64,000 nucleotides of DNA from Sorex araneus (GCF_027595985.1 NC_073307.1:121747678-121811677); one strand, 5' to 3'. Positions 44,621-57,319 are shown, counted from the first letter of the stretch. The notes: a model not told the origin generated them from the sequence alone. Made by a program: numbers and translations.

Positions 44621-46689
44621 GTTTTTCCTAACATTTTGACATGTTGTGCTGGAAGGGTTAAGGATAGTCTCTACATCACCTGGGAACTCACTGGAGACGG
44701 AGAATCTGGGCTCCATCCAGAGCCACAGAACTAGGATGTGGGTGTTCATAGAGACTCCAGGGAGCCTGGTTCTGTAGGTTGAGAACCATGGCTTCACTTC
44801 AGCATCGTATCCAAAGTGGGAGAAATGCAGGTCCTCTGTGTGAACAGCCTGGGATAAAGACAAAATGAAACTCTTCTGTCCATCTGTTTCTCCCTGGGTC
44901 CAAATGGTCCAGTGAAAAGCAAGGCTAGGTTTCAAGGCTTCTCTGCCAGTTGCGGCCCTTTTCAGCCCCAAAGAGACCTGAGCTGGCCATCACAGCCCTG
45001 AGCAGTTAGGAAAGGGGTGACTTGGGACTGATGCGTTACCGCATGCTGCATTACCGCATGCTGCAGAGACGTTTGTGATCCCAGTGCTCTCCACCCCAAG
45101 AGAAAAGCCTTGAGTAGTGGCAGTTACATGGAGGCAGATAGTAGAGAGAAGAATTGACTGGAGAGAAGAATTGACAACTTTTAGCAAGTTTCTGACAAAG
45201 CGGTGAAAGGGCCCCCTGTCCCCTGTCACTGAGGGTGTCAGGTGAGGCTGGCAGAGAGTGACATCCAAGTCCCCTTTTTTGTTTTGTTTTTTTGCTCTAC
45301 TAGTCTACGGTACTGTCATTTTCTCTTGGTGAGCCCTGGAAGTCTCTGGAGAGGATGACTCAGAGTCACCCACCTGTGCAGGTCAACTCGGAAGAGTGCA
45401 GTCCTGGTTCCTCTAGTTTCTAGGAGGGATTTGGGAAAGTCTTAGTTGACAGGAAATCCTCCTTAGAGCGTGATGAATGACCGTGACTTGGTTCATATTC
45501 TTTCCTCCTGGGTGAGCCTCACCCAGGGGCCTTTCCTAGGAGGCTGGTTTCTTCAACACACACAAGTAGGGAATGTGACACAGCGGGTTCTAAGCAGGGG
45601 GAGAATGAGACCTGCACTTAAAGGCATCCATGATGGCACCTAATGAAATCTTGAGGTTCATTCATTCAAAAATTGTGCTTTTCCAACTCCATCATCTGAG
45701 CTCGGAGCTGAGAATGCTCTGAACTGTCTTTCTAAAATAAGTAACATGTGTTGTTCCCGCCAGCCAAGTGCGCCGAGTCTATTTCCTGAAGCACTCTAGT
45801 CTGGGATTTGCAAGCTTCAACTTTATCCTGGAAAATCTCCTGAACTTTGAGTGGTAACAGTGAAGCTTACGTCTGCGGAAGGCTGCAACTGACAATGCAC
45901 TCCACGTTCTCTGGCAAGTGAACCACCAAAGAGCCTCTGTGAGCTGTAAAGTGAAAAATGTCATCACAGCTATTCAGAACAGCAGTAAGAGATCCAAAGA
46001 TGAAGATGTCGGAGTACTTCATCCAAGGTTCTTGGTTACTAAGGACCCAACTATACGTGAATCTAGGTTTTGTAATTTCATACACAGCCACAGATACTGA
46101 CAGCCTTTCTAAGGTGCAATACCTAGCTGCTTGCATGAATGCAGCCCCTCAGAATAACTAAATCTTTAGAGGAGGTGAATTTTCATAACCTTGGTGACAC
46201 AAAACAAATGCTTCATTGGTTCGTCTGAGGCTACAGTGCTTTCTGCCCTCTCCATCCCTCCTCTCACATATCATATCAAAGCGTCCCTCGGGACCCCACA
46301 GTCGTTATGACCAATTCATGCCCCTTTCTCCAGAGAAGGCAGCAACAGTCAGTGGCTGAGAGCCCAGTTTCAGTTATGCCTCGTACTGAGCTGTGTGCCT
46401 TTGGACAAGTTAGCTAGCCTCCCTGATCCTCAGTTGTACACGGCATGGAAATATCGTAATGGTTAAATGAGATAAAGTACTGGAGAATTTAGCACAGTGT
46501 TTGCCCCGTGGTAAGTGCTTGTGACATACAGTCTAAACTGAGCAAATACAACCAGTGCTTCAGTGTGAATCCTGGCACCATCTCTTTGCATTCTTTTGGC
46601 ATTTCTTCCAACAGCATGGACGCACATGGACTCTGTGTTTCCCTGGGCATCTCTCACTGACTGTGCTCAGCACCTTGTGAACAGAGGTC
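44621..46689. other. Unassigned sequence with small tandem duplications
   Basis: 45037-45066 is two copies of a 15-bp unit (TTACCGCATGCTGC). 45145-45175 repeats GGAGAGAAGAATTGAC-like sequence. No gene recognised. Confidence 0.4.
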
Positions 46690-49320
46690 AAGATTTCAAT
46701 TTGGATCCAGAAACATCAAGTACCTTGGAATCAACTTATGAAAACTATAAGTCACTTAAGAAAAAGATAGAAGACATTTGGAAATGGGGAAATATTTCAT
46801 GTTCATGGATTGAAATAATCAATGTTGTCAAAATTAGCATCCTACCTAAATTATTAAATGAATTCAATGCAATCTCCATTCAAATTCTGGTGACATTCTT
46901 CAGTAATAAAGTATGTATGGATACTTTATTATTATTCAGTAATAAAGTATGTATGGATAACAAAGTATGGATCATAAAATACCCCAAATGTCCAGAGATG
47001 TACTGGGAAATGGGAAATTGGGAGGTATCTCATTATCTAACTTGAACCTATACTTTAAAACCATAGTAGTCAAAATATAATAGTACTGGATTAAGGATAG
47101 GCTCTATGACCAATGAGTTGGAATCAAGTACACAAAAACAAATCCTCAAATCTATGGCCACCTAATTTTGACAAGGGAGCTAGGTACATGGAATAATGAT
47201 CATCTCATCAGCAAAAGGTGCTAAAAAAATTGGATAATCACATGTCCAAAAGTGAATCTGGAAATATACTTCACACCTTACCTAGAAGTCAACACAAAGT
47301 AAATCAAAACTCTTGAGATCAGGCCAGAATCCAAAAAATACATCAAGGAAAACACTGGCAGAATGTTTCAAGATTTGGATGTTAAAGGGTATTTTTAATG
47401 ATATGAGTCCACTGGCAAAGGCAAAATAAATAAGTGGAATTACATAAACCAAGATAAATAACTGGAATTATATCAAATTAGAAAATTTCTTCATGGCAAA
47501 AGAAACACCAGCTAAAACAAAAGGTCACCTCACTGAGTGGGAGAAAATATTTCTCTCAACACATTGGATAAAGGGTTAATGTTCAAGGTTTCTAAAGCAC
47601 TTAGAAAGATCAACCAAAAAAATTAAAACCTATAAAAATTGGGAGAGGAAGTGAACCAATGCTTCTCTGAAGAAGATAAACAGCCAATAGGTACATGAAA
47701 AGTGCTCATCATCTCTTGTTATCAAGGAAATTCAAATCAATACAACAATGAGATATCATCTCACAACAGTGAGAATGACACTCATCAGAAAAACTGGCAT
47801 CATCCTGTGTTGGCAGGGATGGAGTGAGAAAGAAACTAGTCCACTGCTGGTGGAATTGCTGTCTGGTTCAACTGCTATAGAAAACAGTACAGAAATTTCT
47901 CAGAGAAGTAAGAATAGAGCTTCCATGGATCAACATGGGAAGTATCATGCTAAGTGAAATGAGTCAGAAAGAGAGGGACAGACATAGAAAGATTGCACTC
48001 ATCTGTGGAATATAAAATAACAGAGTATGAGACTAACACCCAAGAACAGTAGTATATAATACCAAGAGGTTGGCTCCATGGCTTGGAAGCTGGCCTCACA
48101 TACTGGGGGAAAGGCAGCCCGGATAAGAGAAGAGAAGAGAACACCAAGTAAAATGTGGTTGGAGATCCCGCGCGGGAAGGGAGATGCGTGCTGAAAGTAG
48201 ACTAGAGACTGAGCACGATGGCCACTCAATACCCCCTATCGCAAACCACAACACCCAAAAGGAGAGAAGAAAATGGAATACCCTGCCACAGAGACAGGGT
48301 GGGGTGGGGGGTGGACAGGATTGGAGGGTGGGAGGGATACTGGGTTCATTGGTGGTGGAGAATGGACACTAGTGGAGGGATGGGTTCTCGATCATTGTAT
48401 GAGGGAAACACAAGCACGAAAATGGGTAAATTTGTAACTGTACCTTTACGGTGACTCACTAATTAAAAAATTAATTAATTTTAAAAATAAAATTAAAAAG
48501 ATAGTAGGTTCCAGAGTCCCAAAAGTGATGACTTGAGCCATTTTAATTACTGAGAATTCATTTTAGTCACTTAATAAAAAAATAGATGGAGGGAAAAAAA
48601 GAATAGAGCTTCCATATGGCCAGAATTTCTACTTCTTGGTATCACTCCCAGGGCCCCAAAAAAAATCTATTCAAATGAGCATATGTACACCGTTATTTAT
48701 TGCAGCACTAAATACAATAGCTAGGATATGGAATCAACCCACTGTCCTACAACAGATCAGTGGATAATGAAGGAATGCTATACAGCTGTAAGGAAGGATG
48801 AAGTCATGCGATGTACTGAAACTTGGAAGCAATTAGAGGATATTATGTAAAGTCAGAAGAAGGATATAAACAGTATGTTCTCATTTATCTATGGCATATA
48901 GAATAACAAGACAAGGGAATGCAAGGTATCAAAGAGGGGAGTATCTAAATTACCTTTGGCCCTAGATTATAGAAATGAGGATGGGGATAAAATACATCGA
49001 GGGGGGACGTAAGAAGAGGCAGGTGGAGGTAACAGGGGCAGAGGGTGGGGGCTTTGTGACAGTGGTGTAGAAGTGTGTTACTTCTACCTAGGTAAGCCAC
49101 AGAGCCAAGAATACTGAAATCATGAGATTCAAACTACGATAATCACACTTAACAAAATGAACCTGTCAAGGAGGCAGGCTGAGGAGGGAACCTAGAAACA
49201 TTAGTGGAGGGAAATTGATACCAGTGGTGGGAGTAGTATTGGAACATTTTATACCTAAAATTCAACTTTGAAGAACTTTGTAAATCAAGGTGTCTTAATT
49301 TAAAAAAAAATTCAAAACTA
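46690..49320 (+). mobile_element. Old L1 (ORF2 middle to 3' UTR), interrupted
   Basis: 46690-47926 and 48599-49320 read as an old, diverged L1 in one direction (GTACCTTGGAATCAACTTAT, CATGGATTGAAATAATCAAT, CCACTGCTGGTGGAATTGCT, then TTTATTGCAGCACTAAATAC, CTCATTTATCTATGGCATAT). A 36-bp tandem duplication lies at 46899-46959. A young L1 (47927-48598) splits it. Confidence 0.8.
47927..48598 (+). mobile_element. Young L1 3' end with probable 3' transduction
   Basis: The flanking AAGAATAGAGCTTCCAT (47910-47926 and 48599-48615) marks the whole insert. L1 sequence ends in an A-rich stretch at about 48500. It is followed by ~90 bp of non-L1 DNA (48501-48590) and a second poly(A), with AATAAA near 48573. 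Confidence 0.88.
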
Positions 49321-50432
49321 ATTTTTTATAAAGATTCCCGATGTACAAAGAAAGAAACCAAGATGATAGACAACAGCTTCCTTCAAAGACATCAGGTGCA
49401 GGTCCTGAACTCAATGCTGCCTTGTTTTTATCTCAATAGTCTACAGAAGTGTGTTTCAAACACTGGTCCATAGGCTAGTTTGGGTTCACAGAAATTTCCT
49501 ACCATGCTGTGAAAAAGCTATAGCCACTTAACCCACGCGACTCCTGTAAAACATGTAGCAGAGTGGAGCAGGAGTGGTCTTGCTGGGAGTATAAGCTGTG
49601 GTGTGTATACTCACACTGTTTGCCTGTCCCTGAACTAGTCACCTTATTTGCACCAGTCTGCAAAAGGGTTAAAAGCTACTACTCTACAGTGAAATTTGTA
49701 GAGTCACTTTGGGCAAATATTGGATAAGGCACATTATTGATTAGAAGGGCAGTGGGGGGTCCTGAGTTGAGAAGTCGAAAGACAGGGCCTTCACAACTGT
49801 GGACCTCCCCCTCTTGCTGTGCAGGTGGAACCCATCACCACACCTCTCAGAGTCTAGATGACGTCACGTCCAAATCAAAGAGGGTGGGCAGACTGTCTCA
49901 AGGATCCTCCTCAGTCTTGGCCTCCTGCTGTGCAAAATATTTCAAAAAAAAAAAAAAAAACTCCAGTTCTCACTTTCAGAACGAAGGAAGCTTAACAATG
50001 GTCCTTGAAATCGCTAATCAGTTTTGCCTTTTGAACCCATGTGTTTCTGCCTGAATTTAGAATCTTCCAGAGGAAAACTCTAATTATCCTACAGGGACGA
50101 GCCCGACTAGTAATTACCCCTATTATTTTTAATTGTATTTTATAAGGTGCCTTTCATCCAAGTTCTCAAAGGGCTTCTCAAACATTCATTAGGAGTGCCC
50201 CACCCCCTTCTGTATGGATATGAAAGGCAGAAACTGATTTTAATGTCTGGACGAGGAGGTAGGGGGAGAGAAAAGGGACTGAGATCCCAGGAATAATTTC
50301 ACCTCTGAGTTCAAAGACACAAAGAACAGAGATGAACCAGGGCACGTCTTGCCTTCAGAAGGCATTCGGGGGACAGCCAGTGAAGAGCTGATGTGGCAGG
50401 AAATGATCTTCTGCCTTTCAGAATAAATTTCT
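49321..50432. other. Unassigned sequence
   Basis: A poly(A) run of 17 at 49945-49961. No gene or repeat recognised. Confidence 0.3.
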
Positions 50433-50597
50433 GGGGCTGGAGAGATAGCACAGCGGGCAGGGTGTCTGCCCTCTATGTGGCCAACCCAGATTTGATACCC
50501 ACCATCCCATAACCCCTGAGCACCACCAGGCGTGATCCCTGTGGGCAAAGTCAGGAGCAGGCCCTGAGCACTGCCATGTTTTCCCCCCTCCAAAAAA
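50433..50597 (+). mobile_element. SOR1-type SINE
   Basis: GGGGCTGGAGAGATAGCACA ... GAGCACCACCAGGCGTGATC. Confidence 0.82.
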
Positions 50598-51009
50598 ACC
50601 CAGTTTTATCTAAAGACAGATTTTTGTCTATAAGGGTCTCAGAGAGCCTGTTTAGCTTGATTCCACCCAAAGGGGTTTGCTTCATTTCTGTTCAGACCTT
50701 GACTCTGCTAGGCGCCATGAACAGTCACAGAAGTTTCAGAGTGTGATCACTGCAGACTTGGGTATGGCTGTGTGAGTGACAGGGACACAGAAACCTTCCC
50801 AAGAGCCCTGGTTTAACACGCGCATGGTTGAAACCAAAGCTCAGATGCCCCTGGCTGTGGCCAGAGGTGGCCCACAGTTCTCCAGCACAAGAGGGAGGGA
50901 GCGAGAGTCTGAGGCCAAATGCCGAGCCCCAAGGCCCGTTTGACAAATGACATAAAATGAACATTGGGAGCACCTACATGGGAGCATCTGCTCTGCTTTG
51001 CCCCTAACC
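50598..51009. other. Unassigned sequence
   Basis: No feature recognised. Confidence 0.3.
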
Positions 51010-51103
51010 AAAATTCCCTTTAAGTTTGAGGACCCCGGGAGTCTTGGTTATGGTATAGCCCATAACCAAGACTCCCGGGGTCCTCAAACTTAAAGGGAAT
51101 TTT
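51010..51103. repeat. Perfect inverted repeat: two 43-bp arms, 8-bp spacer
   Basis: Arm 1 (51010-51052) begins AAAATTCCCTTTAAG and ends CTTGGTTATG. Arm 2 (51061-51103) is its exact reverse complement. The spacer is GTATAGCC. The arms are not part of any repeat family I recognise. Confidence 0.98.
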
Positions 51104-51130
51104 GAAAGTCCCTTTAAAAATAATCCTTGG

Positions 51131-51460
51131 CCATTCGGGTTGGAAGATGTGAACTAAAAGTAGACTCCAGACCGAACATGAAGGCCACTCAATACCTGTA
51201 TTGCAAACTACAACACCCAAAAGGAGAGAGAACAAAGGGGGATGCCCTGCCGCAGAGGCAGGGTGGGGTGGGGTGGGGTGGTGGGGGATGGGGTGAGGGT
51301 GGTGAGAGGGATACTGGGATCATTGGTGGAGGTGAATGGGCACTGGTGGAGGGATGAGTAAATGGTCACTGTATGAGTGAAATGCAAACACAAAAGTTCA
51401 TAAGTTTGTAACTGTACGTCACAGTGATTCTCTAATAAAAATTTTTTTAAATAAAAAAAT
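51131..51460 (+). mobile_element. L1 3' UTR, 5'-truncated, with target duplication
   Basis: GAACTAAAAGTAGACTCCAG ... GGTGGGGTGGGGTGG ... GTGATTCTCTAATAAAAA. AATAATCCTTGG at 51119 and 51461. Confidence 0.88.
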
Positions 51461-51518
51461 AATAATCCTTGGTGTGTGTGTGTGTTTTTTGTTTGTTTGT
51501 TTGTTTTGGTTTTCATTT

Positions 51519-51661
51519 TGCTTTTTTGGGTCACACCTGGCTCAGCACTCAGAAGTTACTCCTGTTGGTATTTGGGGGACCATATGAGATGCCGGGGATC
51601 CAATCAAACTCAGCTGCATACAAGGCAAATGCCCTACCAGCTATACTATTGTTCCTACCCC
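51519..51661 (-). mobile_element. SOR1-type SINE
   Basis: TTGCTTTTTTGGGTCACACC ... AAATGCCCTACCAGCTATAC. Confidence 0.85.
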
Positions 51662-51699
51662 TGATCTTCATTTTATTTTATTTTATGGAATTTATATTT

Positions 51700-51895
51700 A
51701 CTTTTAAAAAAAATTTTTTAATTTTTTGAATAACCGTGAGATATAGCTACAAAGCTTTTGTGATCAGGTTTCAATCATATAATGTTCTGCCACCAGTGTA
51801 CATTTCCCATCACCAATATCCTTTGTATCCCTCCTGCTGCCAATCCCAGACCCTCCCACCCCCACGCTGCCTCTATGACAGGCACTTTGGCCCTT

Positions 51896-51984
<89 letters not shown>

Positions 51985-52235
51985 CTCCCCCTTTTGGGCA
52001 TTATGGTTTGTAATACAGATACTGAGAGGCCATCATGTTTGATCTTTTACCCACTTTCAGCACGCATTTCCCATCCAGAGCGATCTCTTCCAACCATCAC
52101 TGTCATAATGATCCCTTCTCTATCCCTACTGCCCTCTCCCCTAGCCCTTGAGGCAGAATATAGTATGAGAGAACACCCAAGAACAGTAAAATCAAAGACC
52201 AGGATGAATGCTCCACAGTTGGAAGCCTAATCTTT
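51700..52235 (-). mobile_element. L1 3' end with 5' inversion (twin priming)
   Basis: 51700-52152 is minus-strand 3' UTR. About 52155-52235 is the next upstream part on the plus strand (GAGAACACCCAAGAACAGTA, GCTCCACAGTTGGAAG). The junction is contiguous in L1 order, with one part flipped. Confidence 0.75.
51899..51982. repeat. (TC)n microsatellite, ~82 bp uninterrupted
   Basis: Pure TC dinucleotide run within the L1 3' UTR polypyrimidine tract (minus-strand L1). Confidence 0.98.
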
Positions 52236-53569
52236 GTTTTAGAGATAAGATTTACACTAAGTCCCATCGTGGATATTCCCATGAGAGGACACAGGAGCAC
52301 ACCCTGGTGTCTGCCTCAACACCACTTCCCCAGTACATTCTTGAGGCCTAGAATTCTCCTAAAATAGACATTGGTTAAAGCTGCAGATCATGAAGCTGCA
52401 CCCTTCACACTGGTTTCACCAGATGGTTCAGCCCAGTCACAGGAGGGGCCCTTTATTCCTCGGCTTGCAGATGGCAAGATCCAAAGGATCAACATCTTTT
52501 GGGGCTTCAGAAACTGGGTGTGTCAGATGAAGTGGCAAGCTGGGGTGAGCACAGGGTTTGTCAATGACCAGGTGACCGAGGGCCCCAGTGTGAGATGGTG
52601 CTGGAGAAAAGCAAGCAGGATGAGAGAGAAGGGAGAAGGGGACTGTCCCAGCTTCTTGGAACATGGTGGCCCTTAGCAAGAAGTTAGGTCCTGTGGGGGA
52701 AAAATCATGTATGCATCACACAAATGGGATCACTAGGGTCTATGACAGGAATCCTCAGAATGGAAAGCCTGGTGGCCCCAGCCAATGAGGAGCGCTGGCC
52801 TTGCACACACAAGCTGGTGGGTTTGTTTTAGAGATTAGATTTACACAGAGAGCCATTCGAGAACAAGGGGAGCTCTGTGGTGGGAGTTATCTGTGTGGAG
52901 AGAGAGGGTCATCCTCGCTGTGGAATTTCTTGTCAAGCCTGATAAAGGCACTTTTTGCACTCGGGTTACAGTTAATTGCTAGTCACTGAGTAATGGGAAA
53001 AGTTAAATGGCCCAAGTCAGAGGAGAGAGAAGACTGGCAGCCAAGAGGCCAAGGGTGGCTTCAAGAGGAGGGAGGAGCCATCCAGGCTGCTGATGAATAG
53101 CAAGTGAGGAAGTAGCCCCTACGCCTTATCAAAGGGGTTTGATCACTCCCCACAAAAAAGTACACTTATCACAATCAGGAAGGAAATTGTTATGTTTCTG
53201 TGGCAAAAAAGTACTGACCCCTCACCCCCAGGAGAAGGTATCTGAGGTTTTTACTCTCCAGCACCCAATTCTGTTTTCTGTCCCCCCTTTCTAGGTTTCT
53301 TTGGGGCTGATATCATATCTAAACTTTTGGGGTGGGCCCAGGACTCAGACTCAGCCAATATACTGCACCTTCTCAGTCACAGTATTTGTCCAGGGAGGAG
53401 CACTTGACTCAGCCAAATCAGTGGGAAATCTCCTGGGAACTTTCCTCAGAACTCTTGATTTTCTTGGAAGTTTAAAGCAAAAGAAATATATTTATAAGGC
53501 TGCTAGTGATGAAACTGGCTGCTGGTTCTGAAAAAGACTGACCAAAGATCAAGTGAACACAGAGACCAG
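52236..53569. other. Unassigned sequence
   Basis: A short direct repeat, TTTGTTTTAGAGAT(A/T)AG and ATTTACAC, occurs at about 52235-52257 and 52827-52848. No gene recognised. Confidence 0.35.
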
Positions 53570-53586
53570 AAAAAATTACCCTGCGA

Positions 53587-54252
53587 TGGCGTGGGAATGG
53601 GAAATAAGGGGAAAAATTAGGTACATGGACCAGCGGGACGCTGGTGGTATCTCGAGCCGGAGCCGATATCAGCGCAAGAGCTTTGGTTCCAGAAACTGCT
53701 TCCAGACACTCTACTAGACTATCAACTAAGCCAGAGCCCCACGCCGGCTGATGACGGGAAATAACCATCCTCTTCGTTTTTTTTCCCTTTGTCAGACAGC
53801 GTGGCTATTACTAAACAGGCGTGAACTCGGTGGCGCGGGGCAAGGGGGAAAAAGAAAAGTTATGTAACAAACAGCAGGACTTAATATCCCTATATGCTTA
53901 GTAATGGAGAATTATCAAATGCCTCATTGGCAATAGGACTGTCTTTTTCTTTTTGGGGGGAAACCCCAGCAACGGTAATGAGTTGTGTGTTGAAACATGG
54001 AATGTAATCGAGATAAGCGCAAATGAAGTGAAACTTATCACGTACAAGGGTGGGGACTAGGGAGGTGGGAGGGGGCGGCAGATATACTGGGGGGGTTGGG
54101 GATGGAAGACGGGCACTGGTGAAGGGAGGGGTGTTTGAATATTGTATAACTGACATAATCTTGAGAACTTTGTAACCCTCCACTTGGTGATTCAATAAAA
54201 AAAAATAAAAAAAAAGAATATCCCTTTACCTACTTTTAACCCTCAAAAAAAA
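53587..54252 (+). mobile_element. L1-tailed retroposon with unrelated 5' body and double poly(A)
   Basis: The 17-bp flanking repeat AAAAAATTACCCTGCGA (53570-53586, 54253-54269) marks the insert. 53587-53880 is not L1 3' UTR. From about 53905 it is L1 3' UTR (GAATTATCAAATGCCTC ... GGTGATTCAATAAAA). ~30 bp of other DNA lies between two A-rich runs at the 3' end. Confidence 0.82.
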
Positions 54253-54445
54253 AAAAAATTACCCTGCGACAGAGAGAATCTCCTGAAACCCAAACAATTT
54301 TTCAGACATGCTGCTCAATGCATGTTTTGCTGAATCTTTATATTTTCTTTGAAGCCACTTAGATTTAAGTTGCTGTTACTTATAACTGAAAAAATATACC
54401 ATATGCCCAGGTGATGAATGATATTATGAAACAGATCCTAGTTTT

Positions 54446-54550
54446 ACTCGTCTATCCATCCGTCAACCAATTCATTCATCATCCATCCATCATCCAATCA
54501 TTCATCCAAATATCATCCCTCATGCATTCCTCCATCCATCCATTATGCAT
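54446..54550. repeat. (CATC)n/(CATTCATC) degenerate microsatellite
   Basis: Irregular CATCCATC and CATTCATC units. Confidence 0.85.
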
Positions 54551-55479
54551 GCATTTAATGTATATAGCAGTTGCTCAATATATAGTTTTGAATGAGTTCA
54601 TGAATGACTCATTGGTCCCAGTGCATCTGAAGACAAAAATACATCCATCTCCCTTTAAACCTTGTGGAGATTGGGCAACAGAGGGCAAAGCTAGTTCTGA
54701 ACTCAGAACCTGGAACTCAGCCTGAGTCTCCGGCCTCCAAGGTGATACTAAATTTCATCAGTGTCATCAAGGCACAGCCACACATGATTCAGTCCTGCTG
54801 GTGACACAGCCCAAACAGGAGGGTCCAGAATGTCAGTGAGAAGCGTTGTGGGCTTTCCTGTTGGAGTAGATGCCAAAACTGTGAGCTCTATGGAGACAAG
54901 AGTGTAATTTGCTAAGGAGGATTTGTTTGCTCTATCTTACTTTTCTTCCTGGTCCTACAATGGCCACATTAAGCACAGCTACTCATCAACCACACGGGCA
55001 GGACCCAGCTCATTCCAGGGAACACTGTGATACACCAGAGTCAGGGCACCCATCTCAACAGCCTATTTTTCCAAGCAGAGGTGCAGTTCATTTTAAGGGG
55101 TGAGCTTAAGGACACACAGAATTACAGGGAGAGACTAGGTATATATTCCTGACTGTCCATCTGGTACTTTATTTCATGCCACATTCCTGCCTTGGGCCAC
55201 ATTCCAGAGCAGGTAGAGTTTATCTCAAAGGGTTCATTTCCTCTTTGATCAGTTGCTGGTGTTGGTAGGTCAGAGAACGCCGCAGGCATTGCAAAGGTCT
55301 TCTCAGTGCCTGCCGTCCTCTGCTGTGAGTGCAATAGAATGAATGAACACGGTGGTCATAGAATTGACTCAAGGGTGGAGGTAGTTCAGGAGTAGAGCAT
55401 TTGACTACAGAGTTGATTCAAGGGAATTCCTAGGGAGAGGGCTCTTAAGCAGTGCCCAGAAGACGGTAGGGCCACGCCC
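54551..55479. other. Unassigned sequence
   Basis: No feature recognised. Confidence 0.3.
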
Positions 55480-55690
55480 AGTCATTCTCGGCCAACTGGG
55501 TCAGATGGTTGAATCCTAGAACTCAAGGATCCAGTGCTGCTCTGGCCTTGACGTGCTCAGGAACCTTCAGGGCTATTCTACATGAGGCTTGGGAGGAAGG
55601 TCATGGGGCCAGGTAGTACCAGGGATGAAACTGGGCCCCAGCCATATAAAGCATATGACCCAATCCCTGGACTGTCTCTAGTCCCTTGAG
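55480..55690 (-). mobile_element. SOR1-type SINE, strongly decayed
   Basis: GGCCACGCCCAGTCATTCTC ... GATGAAACTGGGCCCCAGCC ... AATCCCTGGACTGTCTCTAG. Low identity. 55691-55998 beside it is unassigned. Confidence 0.4.
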
Positions 55691-56013
55691 GGGATCTTTA
55701 ATCACTTTTCCTAACACTTGCTAATATTTAGATATTCCCAGCAGCATGGTTGCACTTGTTAGATTCATAGGTATTGGTGAATAGGAAGGGAAAGAATTGG
55801 ACTCTTGGAGTTTTCTTTTCTTGACTCTTCCAGGATATAAATTCAATCACCTCATCTCTTGCTGTCTGAAATCTTCATTCTCTCCCACCTCACTCCTTTG
55901 TCTGGGTTAACAAATATTTGGGGTCTTCAAACCAATATCCACAGTGATTCTTTTTTTTATATTCTGCAATGTTCCTAGTGATTTTCTTGGCTTTTCTTTC
56001 CACCAAATTTCTT

Positions 56014-56205
56014 TTTTTTTTCTTTTCTTTTTTTTTTTTTTGCTTTCTGGGTCACACCCGGCGATGCACAGGGGTTACTCCTGGTTCTACACTCAGGAAT
56101 TACTCCTGGCGGTGCTCAGGGGACCATATGGGATGCTGGGATTAGAACCCGGGTCGGCCGCGTGCAAGGCAAACGCCCTACCCGCTGTGCTATCGCTCCA
56201 GCCCC
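56014..56205 (-). mobile_element. SOR1-type SINE, young
   Basis: Consensus-like (GGGTCACACCCGGCGATGCA, GTGCTATCGCTCCAGCCCC). TCCACCAAATTTCTT at 55999 and 56206. Confidence 0.96.
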
Positions 56206-56339
56206 TCCACCAAATTTCTTGATTCATTTATGCCTGAGGTGTGGACCTCCTCATAATCCACCCATTCCTCAGCTCTAGCAGTCTGACTTCTCTCAGAAGT
56301 CACTAGTGACCTCTAATTATAAAATCTGGGGTTTTTTCC

Positions 56340-56475
56340 CCATTTGGCAAGGGTGGGGAGGAGTTATGCCATTCTGGCAGTGCTCAGGGATCACTCCAGT
56401 GGTGCTGAGGATCAGACTAGGCTTAGCCACATGCAAGGCAAACTCTCTAATTTCTGGGCTATGTCTCCAGTCCTG
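56340..56475 (-). mobile_element. SOR1-type SINE, decayed
   Basis: GGCAGTGCTCAGGGATCACT ... ACATGCAAGGCAAACTCTCT. Confidence 0.6.
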
Positions 56476-57319
56476 AACATTCTTGTAGCCTTAAATTTTT
56501 TTGGTTTCATTTTTATGGTCTGAGGGTTTCACCACCTACCTCTCAATCTTCTTTGGCAGGGTGTTGTCCTAATTCTCTTCTTCCCCTTGAGCCCCATGTC
56601 TGATGACATCTCTATTTTCACTTCCTTGACTCATTCATTTTAAAACATTGTCTATTCTTTGGTTATTCCCTCAGCCCTTAATTAAAAGTAAGGAACTATG
56701 TCCAGAACTGGAGATTCAGCTATAGATCAGAATCATTCTTGACCTACATGAGCTTACTTTATACCAATGAAGATAAACTAATCTTAATACCATGTAATGA
56801 CAAATATTGCATCAGTGATTTCATTGATTCAAAGAAATGTAGAACATGGAGAAGTAAAGGACTTGCATAAAACTGCCTATTTCTCACACTTTGGAAGAGA
56901 GGAAACTGAGGCATAGAAACAGTAAGCTGTCTGTGATTCTGTAAATTTGTCAGAATAGTTAAGAGCAGATATCAAAACTCTTCAAGTCCTTCCATTTCAG
57001 AGAACAGCCAAAGACTTTTTTTCTAATGAAATAGGAAGGTATTGGGAAGTGAGACGGTATTTGTAATCATTTTCAAGATGTGAATGCAGTTCTTTGATTT
57101 CTATATGCAACTAAAGGCCTGTCACTGGAATCTGTATATTCTTTCATATATTCCAGCAAGGAGTCATATAGTAGCAAATCTAGTAATTTGTGGCTTCTTT
57201 ATAGAAAGGAAAAGAAATATTTCATACTTAATATTATGTTAGTCAGAGTTGAGTGATGCATAAATTTTGCAATACTAGAGATGAAACTCAAATTTTTGTT
57301 TCTTTGTTTCACTGTTTTA
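56476..57319. other. Unassigned sequence
   Basis: No feature recognised. Confidence 0.3.

Noticed and set aside
52371..52676. 101-codon frame
   Set aside because: No recognisable domain and no paralogue; the length is within chance for this base composition.
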